Part shown: one piece after another, positions 21,886 to 30,455 of the stretch
Numbering within the stretch: position 1 is the stretch's first letter
How the letters are laid out: each line of letters opens with the position of its first letter
Translations under genes and position numbers: made by a program
The notes under the pieces: model-generated
What the model was told of the DNA's origin: nothing
Database searches by the model: none
What the model saw: only the letters and a program-made list of their open reading frames with translations
Assembly (NCBI RefSeq): GCF_947495145.1
Contig: NZ_CANLXP010000019.1
Span: 1-63,430 of the forward strand
DNA length: 63,430 nt
Direction: 5' to 3'
Origin: an uncultured Arthrobacter sp.
GTDB taxonomy: Bacteria > Actinomycetota > Actinomycetes > Actinomycetales > Micrococcaceae

Positions 21886-22428
21886 ATGACAGCTATCGCT
21901 ACTGCACACGCAACCATCCACACCAGCCTCGGTGACATCAAGGTAGAGCTCTACGGCAACCACGCTCCCAAGACGGTCAAGAACTTCACCGGCCTCGCCA
22001 CGGGCGAGATCGCGTGGACCCACCCGGGCACCGGCGAAGAAACGAACGCACCGCTTTACGACGGCACCATCTTCCACCGCGTTATCAAGGACTTCATGAT
22101 CCAGGGCGGGGATCCCCTCGGCAAGGGGATCGGCGGGCCAGGCTACAAGTTCGACGACGAGATCAACCCGGATCTCGACTTCGCCACCCCCTACAAGCTG
22201 GCAATGGCGAACGCCGGTCTGCAGAACGGCCGCGGAACCAACGGATCCCAGTTCTTCATCACCTCGGTTCCCACCACCTGGCTGCAGGGCAAGCACACCA
22301 TCTTCGGCGAGGTGAAAGACGAGGATTCCCGTGCCATCGTTGATCAGCTCAATGCCATTCCCACGGATGGACGCGATCGTCCGCTCGAAGACGTCGTCAT
22401 CAGCAGCATCACCATCGAGCAGGCATAA
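21886..22428 (+). CDS. Peptidyl-prolyl cis-trans isomerase (cyclophilin)
   Basis: Catalyses proline isomerisation during folding; cytoplasmic, no signal peptide. 180 aa from ATG at 21886, preceded by GGAAGAATGGAG. Core motifs: FHRVIKDFMIQGGDP (catalytic Arg), GRGTNGSQFFIT and LQGKHTIFGEV. Start at 21886 fits ribosome-binding spacing better than the ATG at 21877. Followed six bases later by the rhomboid gene, a common actinobacterial pair. Confidence 0.94.
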   Translation: MTAIATAHATIHTSLGDIKVELYGNHAPKTVKNFTGLATGEIAWTHPGTGEETNAPLYDGTIFHRVIKDFMIQGGDPLGKGIGGPGYKFDDEINPDLDFATPYKLAMANAGLQNGRGTNGSQFFITSVPTTWLQGKHTIFGEVKDEDSRAIVDQLNAIPTDGRDRPLEDVVISSITIEQA

Positions 22429-22434
22429 CGCCTC

Positions 22435-23301
22435 ATGACCTATGGAATCCCGGCGGGTCAGCCGGGCCAGGACGTTCCCGTGTGCCCGCGCCACCTCGAC
22501 AGGGTGAGCTATGTGCGGTGTCAACGATGCGGCAGGCCTGCCTGCCCGGAATGCCAGCGTCCGGCGGCCGTCGGGATCCAGTGCGTTGACTGCGTGCAAG
22601 AGGCTCAGCACAACGCTCCTGCAACCAGAACTATCTTCGGTGCAACAGTGCGGCAGGGACGCCCGCTTGTCACCTTCACCCTCATTGGTGCCTGCGTGGC
22701 TCTTTTCCTCGCCCAACTCGTGATCCCCGGAGTTACTGACGCCTTGGCGTACGCGGGTATCTACACCTCTGACATCGTCGCTCCGGAACCGTGGCGCATG
22801 ATCACTGCGGCGTTCCTGCATTCGACCGGGTTCCTGCTCCATATCGGTTTCAACATGTATGCGCTATGGATCATCGGGCAGGCCCTCGAACCGCTGCTTG
22901 GGAGGGCGAGGTTCCTTGCCCTCTACCTGATCGCCGCGTTCGGCGGCTCGGTTGCTGTCCTCCTGCTGACCAATCCCCTGCAGGGAGTCGTCGGAGCGTC
23001 CGGAGCGGTCTTCGGGCTCTTTGGCGCCATGCTCATTGTGCAGCGGCGACGCGGCGGGGACGTGCGTCAACTGGTGGTGTTGATCGCCATCAATACCGTG
23101 CTGGGGTTTGTGGTTTCAGGAATCTCCTGGCAGGCACACCTCGGCGGTCTTCTAGCGGGAAGCGCGGCCGCAGCAATTATTGCCTATACGCCGCGCAGTC
23201 CCAAGCGCTCACTGATCCAGTGGTCCGGGATGGCTGCGCTGACGATTCTACTGGTGGTGCTGACCTTCGTGGGCGCCAACCTGGTCATGCTGCCGTTCTA
23301 G
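22435..23301 (+). CDS. Rhomboid intramembrane serine protease with N-terminal zinc-binding domain
   Basis: 288 aa. The N-terminus (about 17-58) has paired Cys/His residues (CPRHLDRVSYVRCQRCGRPA and CPECQ, CVDC) resembling a B-box zinc finger. The rhomboid domain has six membrane helices; the catalytic Ser lies in GASGAVFGLFG and the His in QAHLGGLLAG. Substrate unknown. Likely cotranscribed with the cyclophilin. Confidence 0.93.
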   Translation: MTYGIPAGQPGQDVPVCPRHLDRVSYVRCQRCGRPACPECQRPAAVGIQCVDCVQEAQHNAPATRTIFGATVRQGRPLVTFTLIGACVALFLAQLVIPGVTDALAYAGIYTSDIVAPEPWRMITAAFLHSTGFLLHIGFNMYALWIIGQALEPLLGRARFLALYLIAAFGGSVAVLLLTNPLQGVVGASGAVFGLFGAMLIVQRRRGGDVRQLVVLIAINTVLGFVVSGISWQAHLGGLLAGSAAAAIIAYTPRSPKRSLIQWSGMAALTILLVVLTFVGANLVMLPF

Positions 23302-23302
23302 T

Positions 23303-23432
23303 TTTCCACAGGGTTTATCAACAACGGGGATAACTTACACACATGTAATTCCACAGCTGTGGATAAGCATATCCCCGTGTTTTCGGGGTCGAACGTGGAA
23401 GAACAACTCAAGTTACACACAGCTGTGGATAA
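23303..23432. promoter_or_regulatory. Intergenic cluster of DnaA boxes away from oriC
   Basis: TTTTCCACA (23303-23311) and perfect boxes TGTGGATAA at 23358-23366 and 23424-23432, each preceded by a similar ACAGC sequence. CCACAGCTGTGG (23352-23363) is also a palindrome. A small hairpin CCCCG/CGGGG at 23373-23388 lies between them and may end the rhomboid transcript. Confidence 0.65.
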
Positions 23433-23475
23433 CTCGGTGCACAACGTGTGTATGACGCAATCAGGACCTTCTCTC

Positions 23476-24186
23476 CTAGGTGATCGCGTCCCGTACTTCC
23501 GCGAGCAGGCTGCGCATCGCCGTTTCCGCTGCGGTGGCATCGGCTTCGGCAATTGCAGCCGCAACGGCTTCATGGCTGGCAAGGGCATGTTCCCGCGGCG
23601 TGCGGGGCATCAGTCCCTGATTGGTCCTGCCGCGCAGCACCTCCGTGACGACGTCGTCAAGAGCTGAGAACATTTCGTTGCCGCTGGCTAGCAGAAGCAG
23701 CGCGTGAAATTCGATGTCCACGCTGAGAAACTCTTCAAGCCGGCCTGCCTCGCCCAGGGTGCGCAGCCGGCCGGCGAGGTCGACGACGGCGGCACGCTGT
23801 TCCTCGGTCGCGTTGCGGGCTGCTCCTGCCGCGGCAAGCGGCTCGACCGCACAGCGCAGTTCGGTCAGGCTCTTGAACTGGCGCGCACGGGAGGCGCCCT
23901 CCAGCCGCCAACGGATGATCCGGGCGTCGTAGACGTTCCACTGGCGCGGTGATTGCACCACGATTCCCACCCGGCGCTTGCTGAAGACCAGGTTCATGGA
24001 TTCCAGGATGCGCATGCAGTCCCGGATCACGGTTCGCGAAACACCGAACCGCTGCTGCAGCGATTCAATCGTCAGCCGTTCGCCCGCTGCCAGCTCGCCG
24101 CTGACGATGCTTTTTCCAAGCTCCTCAATGATGCTGCTGTACAGCACCGCTGCCGCCGGTGCAGGATCTTGCGAGGACAGCGCCAC
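23476..24186 (-). CDS. GntR-family regulator, FadR/FCD subfamily (probable gluconate repressor)
   Basis: 236 aa transcription factor. Winged helix-turn-helix at about 15-85 (SIVSGELAAGERLTIESLQQRFGVSRTVIRDCMRILESMNLV) and an FCD effector domain at about 105-230 with helix-rich sequence and metal-site His (IEFHALLL, HEAVAAAI). Divergent from gntK-gntP; paired operator-like repeats lie between. It most likely senses gluconate or 6-phosphogluconate and controls the divergent genes; effector is inferred. Confidence 0.85.
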   Translation of the reverse strand: MALSSQDPAPAAAVLYSSIIEELGKSIVSGELAAGERLTIESLQQRFGVSRTVIRDCMRILESMNLVFSKRRVGIVVQSPRQWNVYDARIIRWRLEGASRARQFKSLTELRCAVEPLAAAGAARNATEEQRAAVVDLAGRLRTLGEAGRLEEFLSVDIEFHALLLLASGNEMFSALDDVVTEVLRGRTNQGLMPRTPREHALASHEAVAAAIAEADATAAETAMRSLLAEVRDAIT

Positions 24187-24244
24187 TGTTTAGACCTTTC
24201 CGAGGGGAGGATGAGATCAGGATAGGCGGGGACGACAATAAACT

Positions 24245-24283
24245 AAAGGTGCTATCTTTCGGACGCGTAAAGATGCTACCTTT
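24245..24283. promoter_or_regulatory. Putative GntR operator pair
   Basis: AAAGGTGCTATCTTT (24245-24259) and AAAGATGCTACCTTT (24269-24283) are two imperfectly palindromic 15-mers 24 bp apart in the regulator-gntK intergenic region. Spacing and position fit regulator binding sites. Confidence 0.6.
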
Positions 24284-24345
24284 GTCCTCGAGCAAACGAG
24301 CGGTGCGTCACATGGCGCGGGCGACGAGGGAGTCGAGGAGACGAC

Positions 24346-24858
24346 ATGGAACCACGCATGCATCTGGTGATCATGGGTGTGTCGGGATCGGGCAAGACAA
24401 CGATCGCGACCGCTTTGGCCGAACGCCTCGGCTGGATCTACGCCGAAGCTGATGAGTTTCATTCCAGAGAGAACATCTCCAGGATGACTCAGGGCATTGC
24501 CCTGACTGACGAGGACCGAAAGCCCTGGCTCGATGCAATCGCGCAGTGGATCAGTCTCAAGAGCCGGAACGGTGAGTCGACCATCGTGACCTGTTCGGCG
24601 CTCAAAAGGAGTTACCGTGACGTACTCGCGGCTGCTGACGGGGACGTCCGGTTTGTCCATCTGCGCGGGGACGTGGAACTCATTCGCTCCCGCATGAAGA
24701 CCCGTACCGGGCATTTCATGCCCGAGTCCCTGCTGGCCTCACAGGTCAGCACGCTGGAACCGCTTCAGGAGGGTGAGCACGGGCTCACCGTTGACAATGT
24801 CGACACCCTGGAAAACGTGATCGACGACATCATGGCCCGTCTGGGCCTGGCCGCCTGA
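24346..24858 (+). CDS. gntK: Gluconokinase
   Basis: Phosphorylates D-gluconate with ATP to 6-phosphogluconate. 170 aa, usual length. P-loop GVSGSGKTT near the N-terminus, then EADEFHS (substrate region), CSALKRSYRD, and LKRSYRD-distal HLRGD, matching the GntK family. ATG at 24346 has GAGGAG five bases upstream; 24358 is an alternative. The product feeds the Gnd enzyme encoded at 11.3 kb. Confidence 0.93.
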   Translation: MEPRMHLVIMGVSGSGKTTIATALAERLGWIYAEADEFHSRENISRMTQGIALTDEDRKPWLDAIAQWISLKSRNGESTIVTCSALKRSYRDVLAAADGDVRFVHLRGDVELIRSRMKTRTGHFMPESLLASQVSTLEPLQEGEHGLTVDNVDTLENVIDDIMARLGLAA

Positions 24859-24892
24859 GAACCTACGAAAAGATCTGACGGAGAAACAACCC

Positions 24893-26293
24893 ATGCAAAT
24901 TGAAGGCTGGACCCAGACGCTCGGCGCCGGTCCCCTCCTGCTCATCGCGGCCGGCGCAATCGCAGTGCTCCTGGTACTCATCATCAAGCTACGGGTCCAT
25001 GCATTCGTTGCACTGATCCTCGTCAGCCTGCTGACCGCGTTCGCTACCGGAATCCCGGCCAACCAGGTAGTGCCCGTACTGACCAGCGGGTTCGGCTCGA
25101 CGCTCGCGACAGTGGCGTTGCTCGTGGGTCTGGGTGCAATGCTGGGGCGCCTGGTGGAGACAAGCGGCGGTGCGAAAGTGCTCGCCGACTATCTCATCGG
25201 CAAGTTCGGTGAGAAGAGGGCGCCGCTCGCTCTCGGCGTCGCGTCACTGATTTTCGGCTTCCCGATCTTCTTTGACGCAGGCCTCGTGGTTATGCTGCCG
25301 GTGGTGTTCTCAGTGGCCCGGCGACTGGGCGGCGGCGTACTGATCTATGGCCTGCCCGCTGCGGGCGCCTTCTCGGTGATGCACATCTTCGTACCGCCCC
25401 ATCCCGGCCCGGTTGCCGCCTCTGAGTTCTTCGGAGCAAATATCGGTCTCGTTGTGCTCGTGGGACTCATTGCGGCCATTCCCACCTGGTACGTTACGTG
25501 CTACCTCTACGGGCTGTGGACGGGCAAGCGTATTGTCCTGCCGGTTCCGGCGCTCCTCGGCCAGGCGGATGAAGAACACGAGAACAATCCGCCCTCTTTC
25601 GGTACCGTCGTGGCAATCCTGCTGCTTCCGCTGGTTCTCATTTTCCTGAACACCGGTTTGAACGCGCTCAACGTCGGCGGTGCACTTCCGGAAGGCGCTG
25701 CCGACCAGGGGTGGTTCCAGGTGCTGCGGACCGTGGGCGAGACGCCGGTCGCCCTCCTGATCGCCCTGCTCGTCGCTGCCTATGTACTTGGACGACGACG
25801 CGGTGTTGAGAAGACCGCGCTCGAGAAGGTCCTCGAATCCTCGTTGGGGCCCGTCTGCTCGGTCATCCTCATCACCGGCGCCGGCGGTATGTTCGGCGGC
25901 GTGCTGCGGTCCTCCGGAATCGGAGCAGCGCTTGAGAGCGCACTCGGCAACCTCGGCATTCCCGTCATCCTTGCGGGGTTCCTCATCGCCGCAATTCTTC
26001 GAATCGCGCAGGGTTCCGCCACCGTTGCACTGACTACAGCGGCCGGCCTGATCAGTCCTGCAATCGCATCGGCAGACTACGGTGGTCTCCAGCTGGCAGC
26101 CCTCGTGATCGCGGTTGCTGCCGGCTCCGTTGTGGTCAGCCACGTCAACGACTCAGGATTCTGGCTGGTGGGCCGGTTCTTCGACATGGATGTGAAAACG
26201 ACCTTCAAGACCTGGACCGTGATGGAGACAGCCATTGGCGTGATGGGCTTCGGGATCGCCGCCGCCGTCTTTGGGCTTGCCTCCCTCGGATAA
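24893..26293 (+). CDS. gntP: Gluconate permease (GntP family)
   Basis: 466-aa, multi-spanning H+/gluconate symporter. Hydrophobic throughout, with family sequences GLGAMLGRLVETSGGAKVLADYLIGKFGEKRAPLAL, FVPPHPGPVAASEFFGANIG and QGSATVALTTAAGL. It lies 34 bp after gntK and shares its ribosome-binding rich leader (GACGGAGAAAC), forming the gntK-gntP operon. Confidence 0.93.
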   Translation: MQIEGWTQTLGAGPLLLIAAGAIAVLLVLIIKLRVHAFVALILVSLLTAFATGIPANQVVPVLTSGFGSTLATVALLVGLGAMLGRLVETSGGAKVLADYLIGKFGEKRAPLALGVASLIFGFPIFFDAGLVVMLPVVFSVARRLGGGVLIYGLPAAGAFSVMHIFVPPHPGPVAASEFFGANIGLVVLVGLIAAIPTWYVTCYLYGLWTGKRIVLPVPALLGQADEEHENNPPSFGTVVAILLLPLVLIFLNTGLNALNVGGALPEGAADQGWFQVLRTVGETPVALLIALLVAAYVLGRRRGVEKTALEKVLESSLGPVCSVILITGAGGMFGGVLRSSGIGAALESALGNLGIPVILAGFLIAAILRIAQGSATVALTTAAGLISPAIASADYGGLQLAALVIAVAAGSVVVSHVNDSGFWLVGRFFDMDVKTTFKTWTVMETAIGVMGFGIAAAVFGLASLG

Positions 26294-26330
26294 GAACTGC
26301 AACGCCCGGACGTAAAGCCGCCGGACGTGA

Positions 26331-26364
26331 AAAGAGGCGCCTTCCGCTCGGAAGGCGCCTCTTT
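26331..26364. terminator. Bidirectional terminator between gntP and crgA
   Basis: Perfect 15-bp stem (26331-26345 with 26350-26364, loop GCTC) with A-rich and T-rich ends, between convergent genes. Confidence 0.85.
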
Positions 26365-26389
26365 CATGTTCGGGCTTAGGCGAAAGCTG

Positions 26390-26635
26390 CTACCGCCAGC
26401 GGGTTGTCATCAGGAATCCGACAATGGCAATTCCGAAGCCGATGAGGATGTTCCAGGAGTCGATTCCCGGAATGGGAAGGCGTCCTTCCGAGATGTAGTA
26501 CACGAGGATCCACAGCAGCCCGAGCACCATCAAACCGAACATCACCGGCTTGTACCAGACCGGGTTGGGCTTCGGCTCCGCAGCGGCGCGCGTCTTCGAC
26601 TCGACCTGCTTCTTGCGGGACTTCGACTCGGGCAC
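26390..26635 (-). CDS. crgA: Cell division protein CrgA
   Basis: 81-aa actinobacterial septation regulator that interacts with FtsZ/FtsI/PBPs in relatives. Basic N-terminus, two membrane helices (about 30-50, VMFGLMVLGLLWILVYYIS, and about 60-77, NILIGFGIAIVGFLM) and the conserved LPIPGIDSWN loop. First member of the conserved block through fhaA. Confidence 0.95.
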   Translation of the reverse strand: MPESKSRKKQVESKTRAAAEPKPNPVWYKPVMFGLMVLGLLWILVYYISEGRLPIPGIDSWNILIGFGIAIVGFLMTTRWR

Positions 26636-26770
26636 GGATCCTCCTGGACGCGGCTGGGCTTCCAGCCGCTGTGTTTGCGGTCATACGGGCACCGAACGCG
26701 GGCACGACACCAGTTATCCTGAGAACAGGACTATTGTCATCGGCGCGGTTCTAGCTGCCCATTCTAGCTA

Positions 26771-27634
26771 ATGAACCGGCGCTATGAAGCCGAACAACCA
26801 TTCGGTAGGCAGGGAGAAGGTTTGAGCAACCTCGGCGGCGGCATCGCGGTGACCCGCCGTGATCGATCCCAACGCCCGTCCGCTCGTCGCCGTCGTCGCA
26901 GTTTCCTGCAGATAGCTGCCCAGGTATTCGGTGAACTGCTCATCACGGCCGGTGTGATCCTCCTGTTGTTCGTCGCCTGGCAGCTCTGGTGGACAAACGT
27001 CGAATCGAACGCCAAACAGGACCAGGCGGTGGAGGAGTTTTTCGCGGACCTCGGCGAGAATCCCGTCACCCAGGAACCCGAAGAAGACATCCAAACCTCC
27101 GGCGGCGATCAGATCCCCGTGCTGGAGACGATGGCACCGGGTGAGACGTTTGCTGTCATCTACATCCCGCGGTTCGGAGATAACTACACCCGCCCGGTCA
27201 CAAGTGGGGTTACAACGGCGGTACTCGATAATCTGGGTCTCGGCCACTATCCGGAGACGGGCATGCCGGGCGCCGTAGGCAACTTCGCGCTGGCCGGCCA
27301 CCGGCAGACCAACGGGGCTGTCCTCGACGACATCCACACGCTGGTGCCCGGCGACCGCATCTATGTGCAGACCCAGGACGGGTTCTATAGCTACGTGTAC
27401 CGCAATACCCAGATTGTGCTGCCCGACCGCGTTGATGTACTCGCGCCGGTTCCCACACGGCCGGGCGTGGAACCGGAGGAACGGATGCTCACCCTGACAA
27501 GCTGCAACCCCCGCTTCGGCGCACAGGAACGAATCATCGCCTACGCCGTGATGGAATCTTTCCAGCCGCTGGCCGACGGGCCGCCGGACGAGATTGCCGC
27601 CCAGGTGGCGGACGTCGCTGCTGGATCCGCCTGA
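26771..27634 (+). CDS. Class E sortase
   Basis: Transpeptidase anchoring secreted proteins to the cell wall. About 287 aa. An Arg-rich N-terminus precedes one membrane helix (about 52-72, LLITAGVILLLFVAW). Catalytic triad: His in LAGHRQTNGA, Cys in LTLTSCNPRFGAQER with the downstream Arg. The Pro-type/LTLTSCNP signature is class E. Start uncertain: ATG at 26771 has no ribosome-binding site, while TTG at 26822 is preceded by GGGAGAAGG. Divergent from crgA and overlapping the next small gene. Confidence 0.9.
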   Translation: MNRRYEAEQPFGRQGEGLSNLGGGIAVTRRDRSQRPSARRRRRSFLQIAAQVFGELLITAGVILLLFVAWQLWWTNVESNAKQDQAVEEFFADLGENPVTQEPEEDIQTSGGDQIPVLETMAPGETFAVIYIPRFGDNYTRPVTSGVTTAVLDNLGLGHYPETGMPGAVGNFALAGHRQTNGAVLDDIHTLVPGDRIYVQTQDGFYSYVYRNTQIVLPDRVDVLAPVPTRPGVEPEERMLTLTSCNPRFGAQERIIAYAVMESFQPLADGPPDEIAAQVADVAAGSA

Positions 27635-27792
27635 TGTACGCATTCATTTTCCGTCACCTGCCGGGGCCGCTCTGGCTGCGCATCATTTGGGTGATTCTGC
27701 TGGTCGCCGCAGCGCTGGTAGTTCTTGTGACCTGGGTCTTCCCCTGGCTCTCCCAGTTCAGCCCTCTGACCGATTCAACGATTGGCACTTAA
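27634..27792 (+). CDS. Small single-pass membrane protein
   Basis: 52 aa starting MYAFIFRHLPGPLWLRIIW. One hydrophobic helix (about 18-43) dominates. Its ATG overlaps the sortase stop (TGATG), so coupling is likely. Position between sortase and the amidotransferase is reproducible in relatives by my recollection; function unknown. Confidence 0.75.
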   Translation: MYAFIFRHLPGPLWLRIIWVILLVAAALVVLVTWVFPWLSQFSPLTDSTIGT

Positions 27793-27794
27793 GC

Positions 27795-28448
27795 ATGAGT
27801 AATCCCACCCGCATTCTGGTTGTCGATAACTACGACAGCTTTGTGTACACCCTGGTCGGTTACCTTCAGGAACTCGGCGCAGAGACCACTGTCGTCCGGA
27901 ACGACGACGTGACGCTCACCGAAGCGGTTGCGCTTGCCGAAGCGCGGGACGGGGTCCTTATCTCTCCCGGTCCGGGTGCCCCTGCCGAGGCTGGCGTCTG
28001 CATCGACCTCATCAAGTGGTGCGGCGTGAATGGCAAGCCGATGCTGGGCGTGTGCCTTGGCCACCAGGCACTCGCCGAGGCTTACGGAGGATCGGTTACC
28101 CACGCCCCTGAACTGATGCACGGCAAGACATCCCTGGTGGAGCACGACTCCACCAACGTGTTCGAGGGACTGGACTCGCCCCTGACGGCTACCCGTTACC
28201 ACTCGCTGGCAGCGGTCGGCGAAGTTCCCGCGGAGCTCCGTGTCACGGCTCGAACGGCGAGTGGCGTCATCATGGGCCTGGAGCACCGTTCGGCCCCGCT
28301 GTGCAGCGTGCAGTTCCATCCGGAATCGGTGCTCACCGAGGGCGGATACCGGATGCTGGGAAACTGGCTGGAGACAGTCGGCCTGAATGGTGCGGCTGAC
28401 CGCTCAGCCAAGCTCAGCCCGCTGATTCACCAGCAGTCAGGGTCTTAG
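27795..28448 (+). CDS. Glutamine amidotransferase, TrpG/PabA type
   Basis: 217-aa class I amidotransferase that supplies ammonia for anthranilate or aminodeoxychorismate synthase. RILVVDNYDSFVYTLVGYL at the N-terminus, nucleophile Cys in MLGVCLGHQALAEAYGG, and the His-Glu pair in VQFHPESVLTEGG. No synthase partner is adjacent; the gene occurs at this site in actinobacteria, annotated both ways. Start ATG at 27795, three bases after the small membrane gene stop. Confidence 0.92.
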   Translation: MSNPTRILVVDNYDSFVYTLVGYLQELGAETTVVRNDDVTLTEAVALAEARDGVLISPGPGAPAEAGVCIDLIKWCGVNGKPMLGVCLGHQALAEAYGGSVTHAPELMHGKTSLVEHDSTNVFEGLDSPLTATRYHSLAAVGEVPAELRVTARTASGVIMGLEHRSAPLCSVQFHPESVLTEGGYRMLGNWLETVGLNGAADRSAKLSPLIHQQSGS

Positions 28449-28468
28449 GCCCTCAAGAGCGTCGCTGA

Positions 28469-30433
28469 TCAGCCGCCGTTTCCGTTCCCCTGACCGCCTC
28501 CGTTCCCCTGGCCGTTTCCGTTCCCCTGGCCACGTCCGCTTCCCTGGTTGCCTCCGTTCCCCTGGCCACGTCCGCTTCCCTGGTTGCCGGGATCTTCCTC
28601 GGCAGGAGCACTGGACGTGGGGGCGGGACTCGCCGGCGCGGAGGGTTCTTCTTCGGGTGGCTCTGTGGCGACGTAGAGCACCACTTCAGTGCCCGGCGCG
28701 ACGTTGGAATCAGGACCTGGCTCGTGCCGCACTACAAGCCCGGGTTCGACGACGGCGTTCACCTCCTCCTCGATCCGCGGCACCAGCGCACGGACCGGGT
28801 CTTCGAGAAGAGCTACGGCTTCCTCGCTGGGCAGACCGATAAGCCGTGGAACCGTCACCAAGCCGGTGGAAAGCACCAGGTTCACTTCTGTTTCCGCAGG
28901 CACTGACGAACCGAGCGCCGGTTCAGTTGCAATGACCCTCCCGGCGGGGACGGTGGCGCTGTTCGCCTCACTTACGCTGCCGCCGCGCAGACCGATCGAT
29001 TCGAGTGCGTCCCGCGCGGACGATTCGGTCATCTGGAAAAGGTCATCAGGGATAGTGCGGTTGGCGGGACCATCGGAAATCAGCAGAGTCACCAATGAGT
29101 CCGGCTCAACCTCACTGCCGGTCTCGGGCTCCGTGCCGATCGCAAGTCCGGACTCCACCTCATCATGGAAGGTATGTTCCACCTGGGGTCGGAGGCCGAC
29201 GGCGGTAAGCGCGTTGCTGGCCTCGGTTGAAGTCATTGATTCGACAGACGGTACCGAAGTGAGCACAGGCTCCTCCGGCTGCGAGTTGAGAATCCCGAAC
29301 AGTGCGATGGCACCGGCTGTCAGCAGTAGGGCCAGCAGCACAAGCAGCACCGCGATCCAGCCGCGCCGCCGGGAACGACGCCGGTCATCGGCGTCGCGCC
29401 CGCTCTGTTCCGCATGCGCTGCCGTCAGCGGACCGGTCTCCTCATCCTCCATCAGTGGACTGCCAGCAATGCTGCCGCCGGCCAGGACCTTGGCCATGGC
29501 TCTCGTCTGCGGGGCGTCGTCGTCAGCCCGGGTTGGAACCGCAGCGAGCGCCTCGGTCGGATCACCGGGTGCACCGGGCGGTATGCCCTTCCGGGCGTCA
29601 AGGAGCGCGGTCCGGAAATCTGCGGCGGTCTGGAAGCGCCGGGCGCGGTCCTTCTCAAGAGCGATGTGCAGCACTGACTCGATCTCCGCCGGAATGCTGC
29701 CGTCGAGTTCGCGTGCGGGTGTGGGAGCCTCACGGACATGCTGGTAAGCAACGGAGACCGGGCTGTCACCGATGAATGGCGGCCGCCCGGTCAGCAGTTC
29801 GTACAGTAGGCACCCGGCCGAGTACAGGTCGCTGCGCGCATCGACAGTCTCCCCGCGCGCTTGCTCAGGCGATAAGTACTGCGCGGTGCCGATCACCGCC
29901 TGCGTCTGGGTCATGGTTGCTGCGGAGTCAGCGATTGCGCGGGCAATACCGAAATCCATCACCTTTACCTGGCCCTCAGGAGTGATCATGACGTTGGCCG
30001 GTTTGATGTCCCGGTGAACGATTCCGGCACGGTGGCTGTACTCCAGTGCTGAGAGAACCCCCAGGAGGTAGTTCACGGACGTCTCCGGGGTGAGCTCCCC
30101 GGCCTTCAGCAGGTCACGCAGAGTGCGCCCGGCGACGTATTCCATTACGATGAACGGAACCCGGACCTCGTCATGGTGCTGGCCCTCAATTTCTTCCTCA
30201 CCGGTGTCGTACACGGAGACAATCGTTGGGTGGTTCAGCCCGGCCACAGCCTGGGCTTCCCGGCGGAAACGGGACTGGAACAGCGGGTCCCGGGCCAGAT
30301 CCTGGCGCAGCACCTTGATGGCCACGGTCCGGCCAAGCCGGACATCGCGACCAAGGTGGACGTCGGCCATTCCGCCACGGCCGATCAGTTCACCCATTTC
30401 ATAGCGTCCGTTGAGGACTCTCTCGCTGCTCAC
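28469..30433 (-). CDS. pknB: Serine/threonine kinase PknB with PASTA domains
   Basis: Membrane kinase sensing peptidoglycan and controlling growth. About 654 aa from GTG at 30433 (SSERVLNGRYEMGELIGRGG). Kinase domain: HRDIKPANVM, DFGIARA and an activation loop TMTQTQAVIGTAQYLSPEQA with multiple Thr. One membrane helix (GWIAVLLVLLALLLTAGAIALFG) precedes three extracellular PASTA repeats. The end is an unusual Gly/Gln/Asn-rich GQGN repeat tail, encoded by 36-bp tandem repeats. Overlaps operon with pknA 22 bp upstream. Confidence 0.95.
   Translation of the reverse strand: MSSERVLNGRYEMGELIGRGGMADVHLGRDVRLGRTVAIKVLRQDLARDPLFQSRFRREAQAVAGLNHPTIVSVYDTGEEEIEGQHHDEVRVPFIVMEYVAGRTLRDLLKAGELTPETSVNYLLGVLSALEYSHRAGIVHRDIKPANVMITPEGQVKVMDFGIARAIADSAATMTQTQAVIGTAQYLSPEQARGETVDARSDLYSAGCLLYELLTGRPPFIGDSPVSVAYQHVREAPTPARELDGSIPAEIESVLHIALEKDRARRFQTAADFRTALLDARKGIPPGAPGDPTEALAAVPTRADDDAPQTRAMAKVLAGGSIAGSPLMEDEETGPLTAAHAEQSGRDADDRRRSRRRGWIAVLLVLLALLLTAGAIALFGILNSQPEEPVLTSVPSVESMTSTEASNALTAVGLRPQVEHTFHDEVESGLAIGTEPETGSEVEPDSLVTLLISDGPANRTIPDDLFQMTESSARDALESIGLRGGSVSEANSATVPAGRVIATEPALGSSVPAETEVNLVLSTGLVTVPRLIGLPSEEAVALLEDPVRALVPRIEEEVNAVVEPGLVVRHEPGPDSNVAPGTEVVLYVATEPPEEEPSAPASPAPTSSAPAEEDPGNQGSGRGQGNGGNQGSGRGQGNGNGQGNGGGQGNGNGG
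28519..28588 (-). repeat. 36-bp tandem repeat in the 3' end of pknB
   Basis: Two nearly exact copies of a 36-bp unit begin at 28519 and 28555, inside a longer array of degenerate GQGN-coding units (28480-28590). Extracellular low-complexity tail; likely length-variable. Confidence 0.85.
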
Positions 30434-30455
30434 CTGGTGCCCCTTCACATGCTTC

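Noticed and set aside
26771-26821. Extra N-terminal 17 residues on the sortase
   Set aside because: The ATG lacks a ribosome-binding site, and the TTG at 26822 has one. Kept only as an alternative, since no start is proven.
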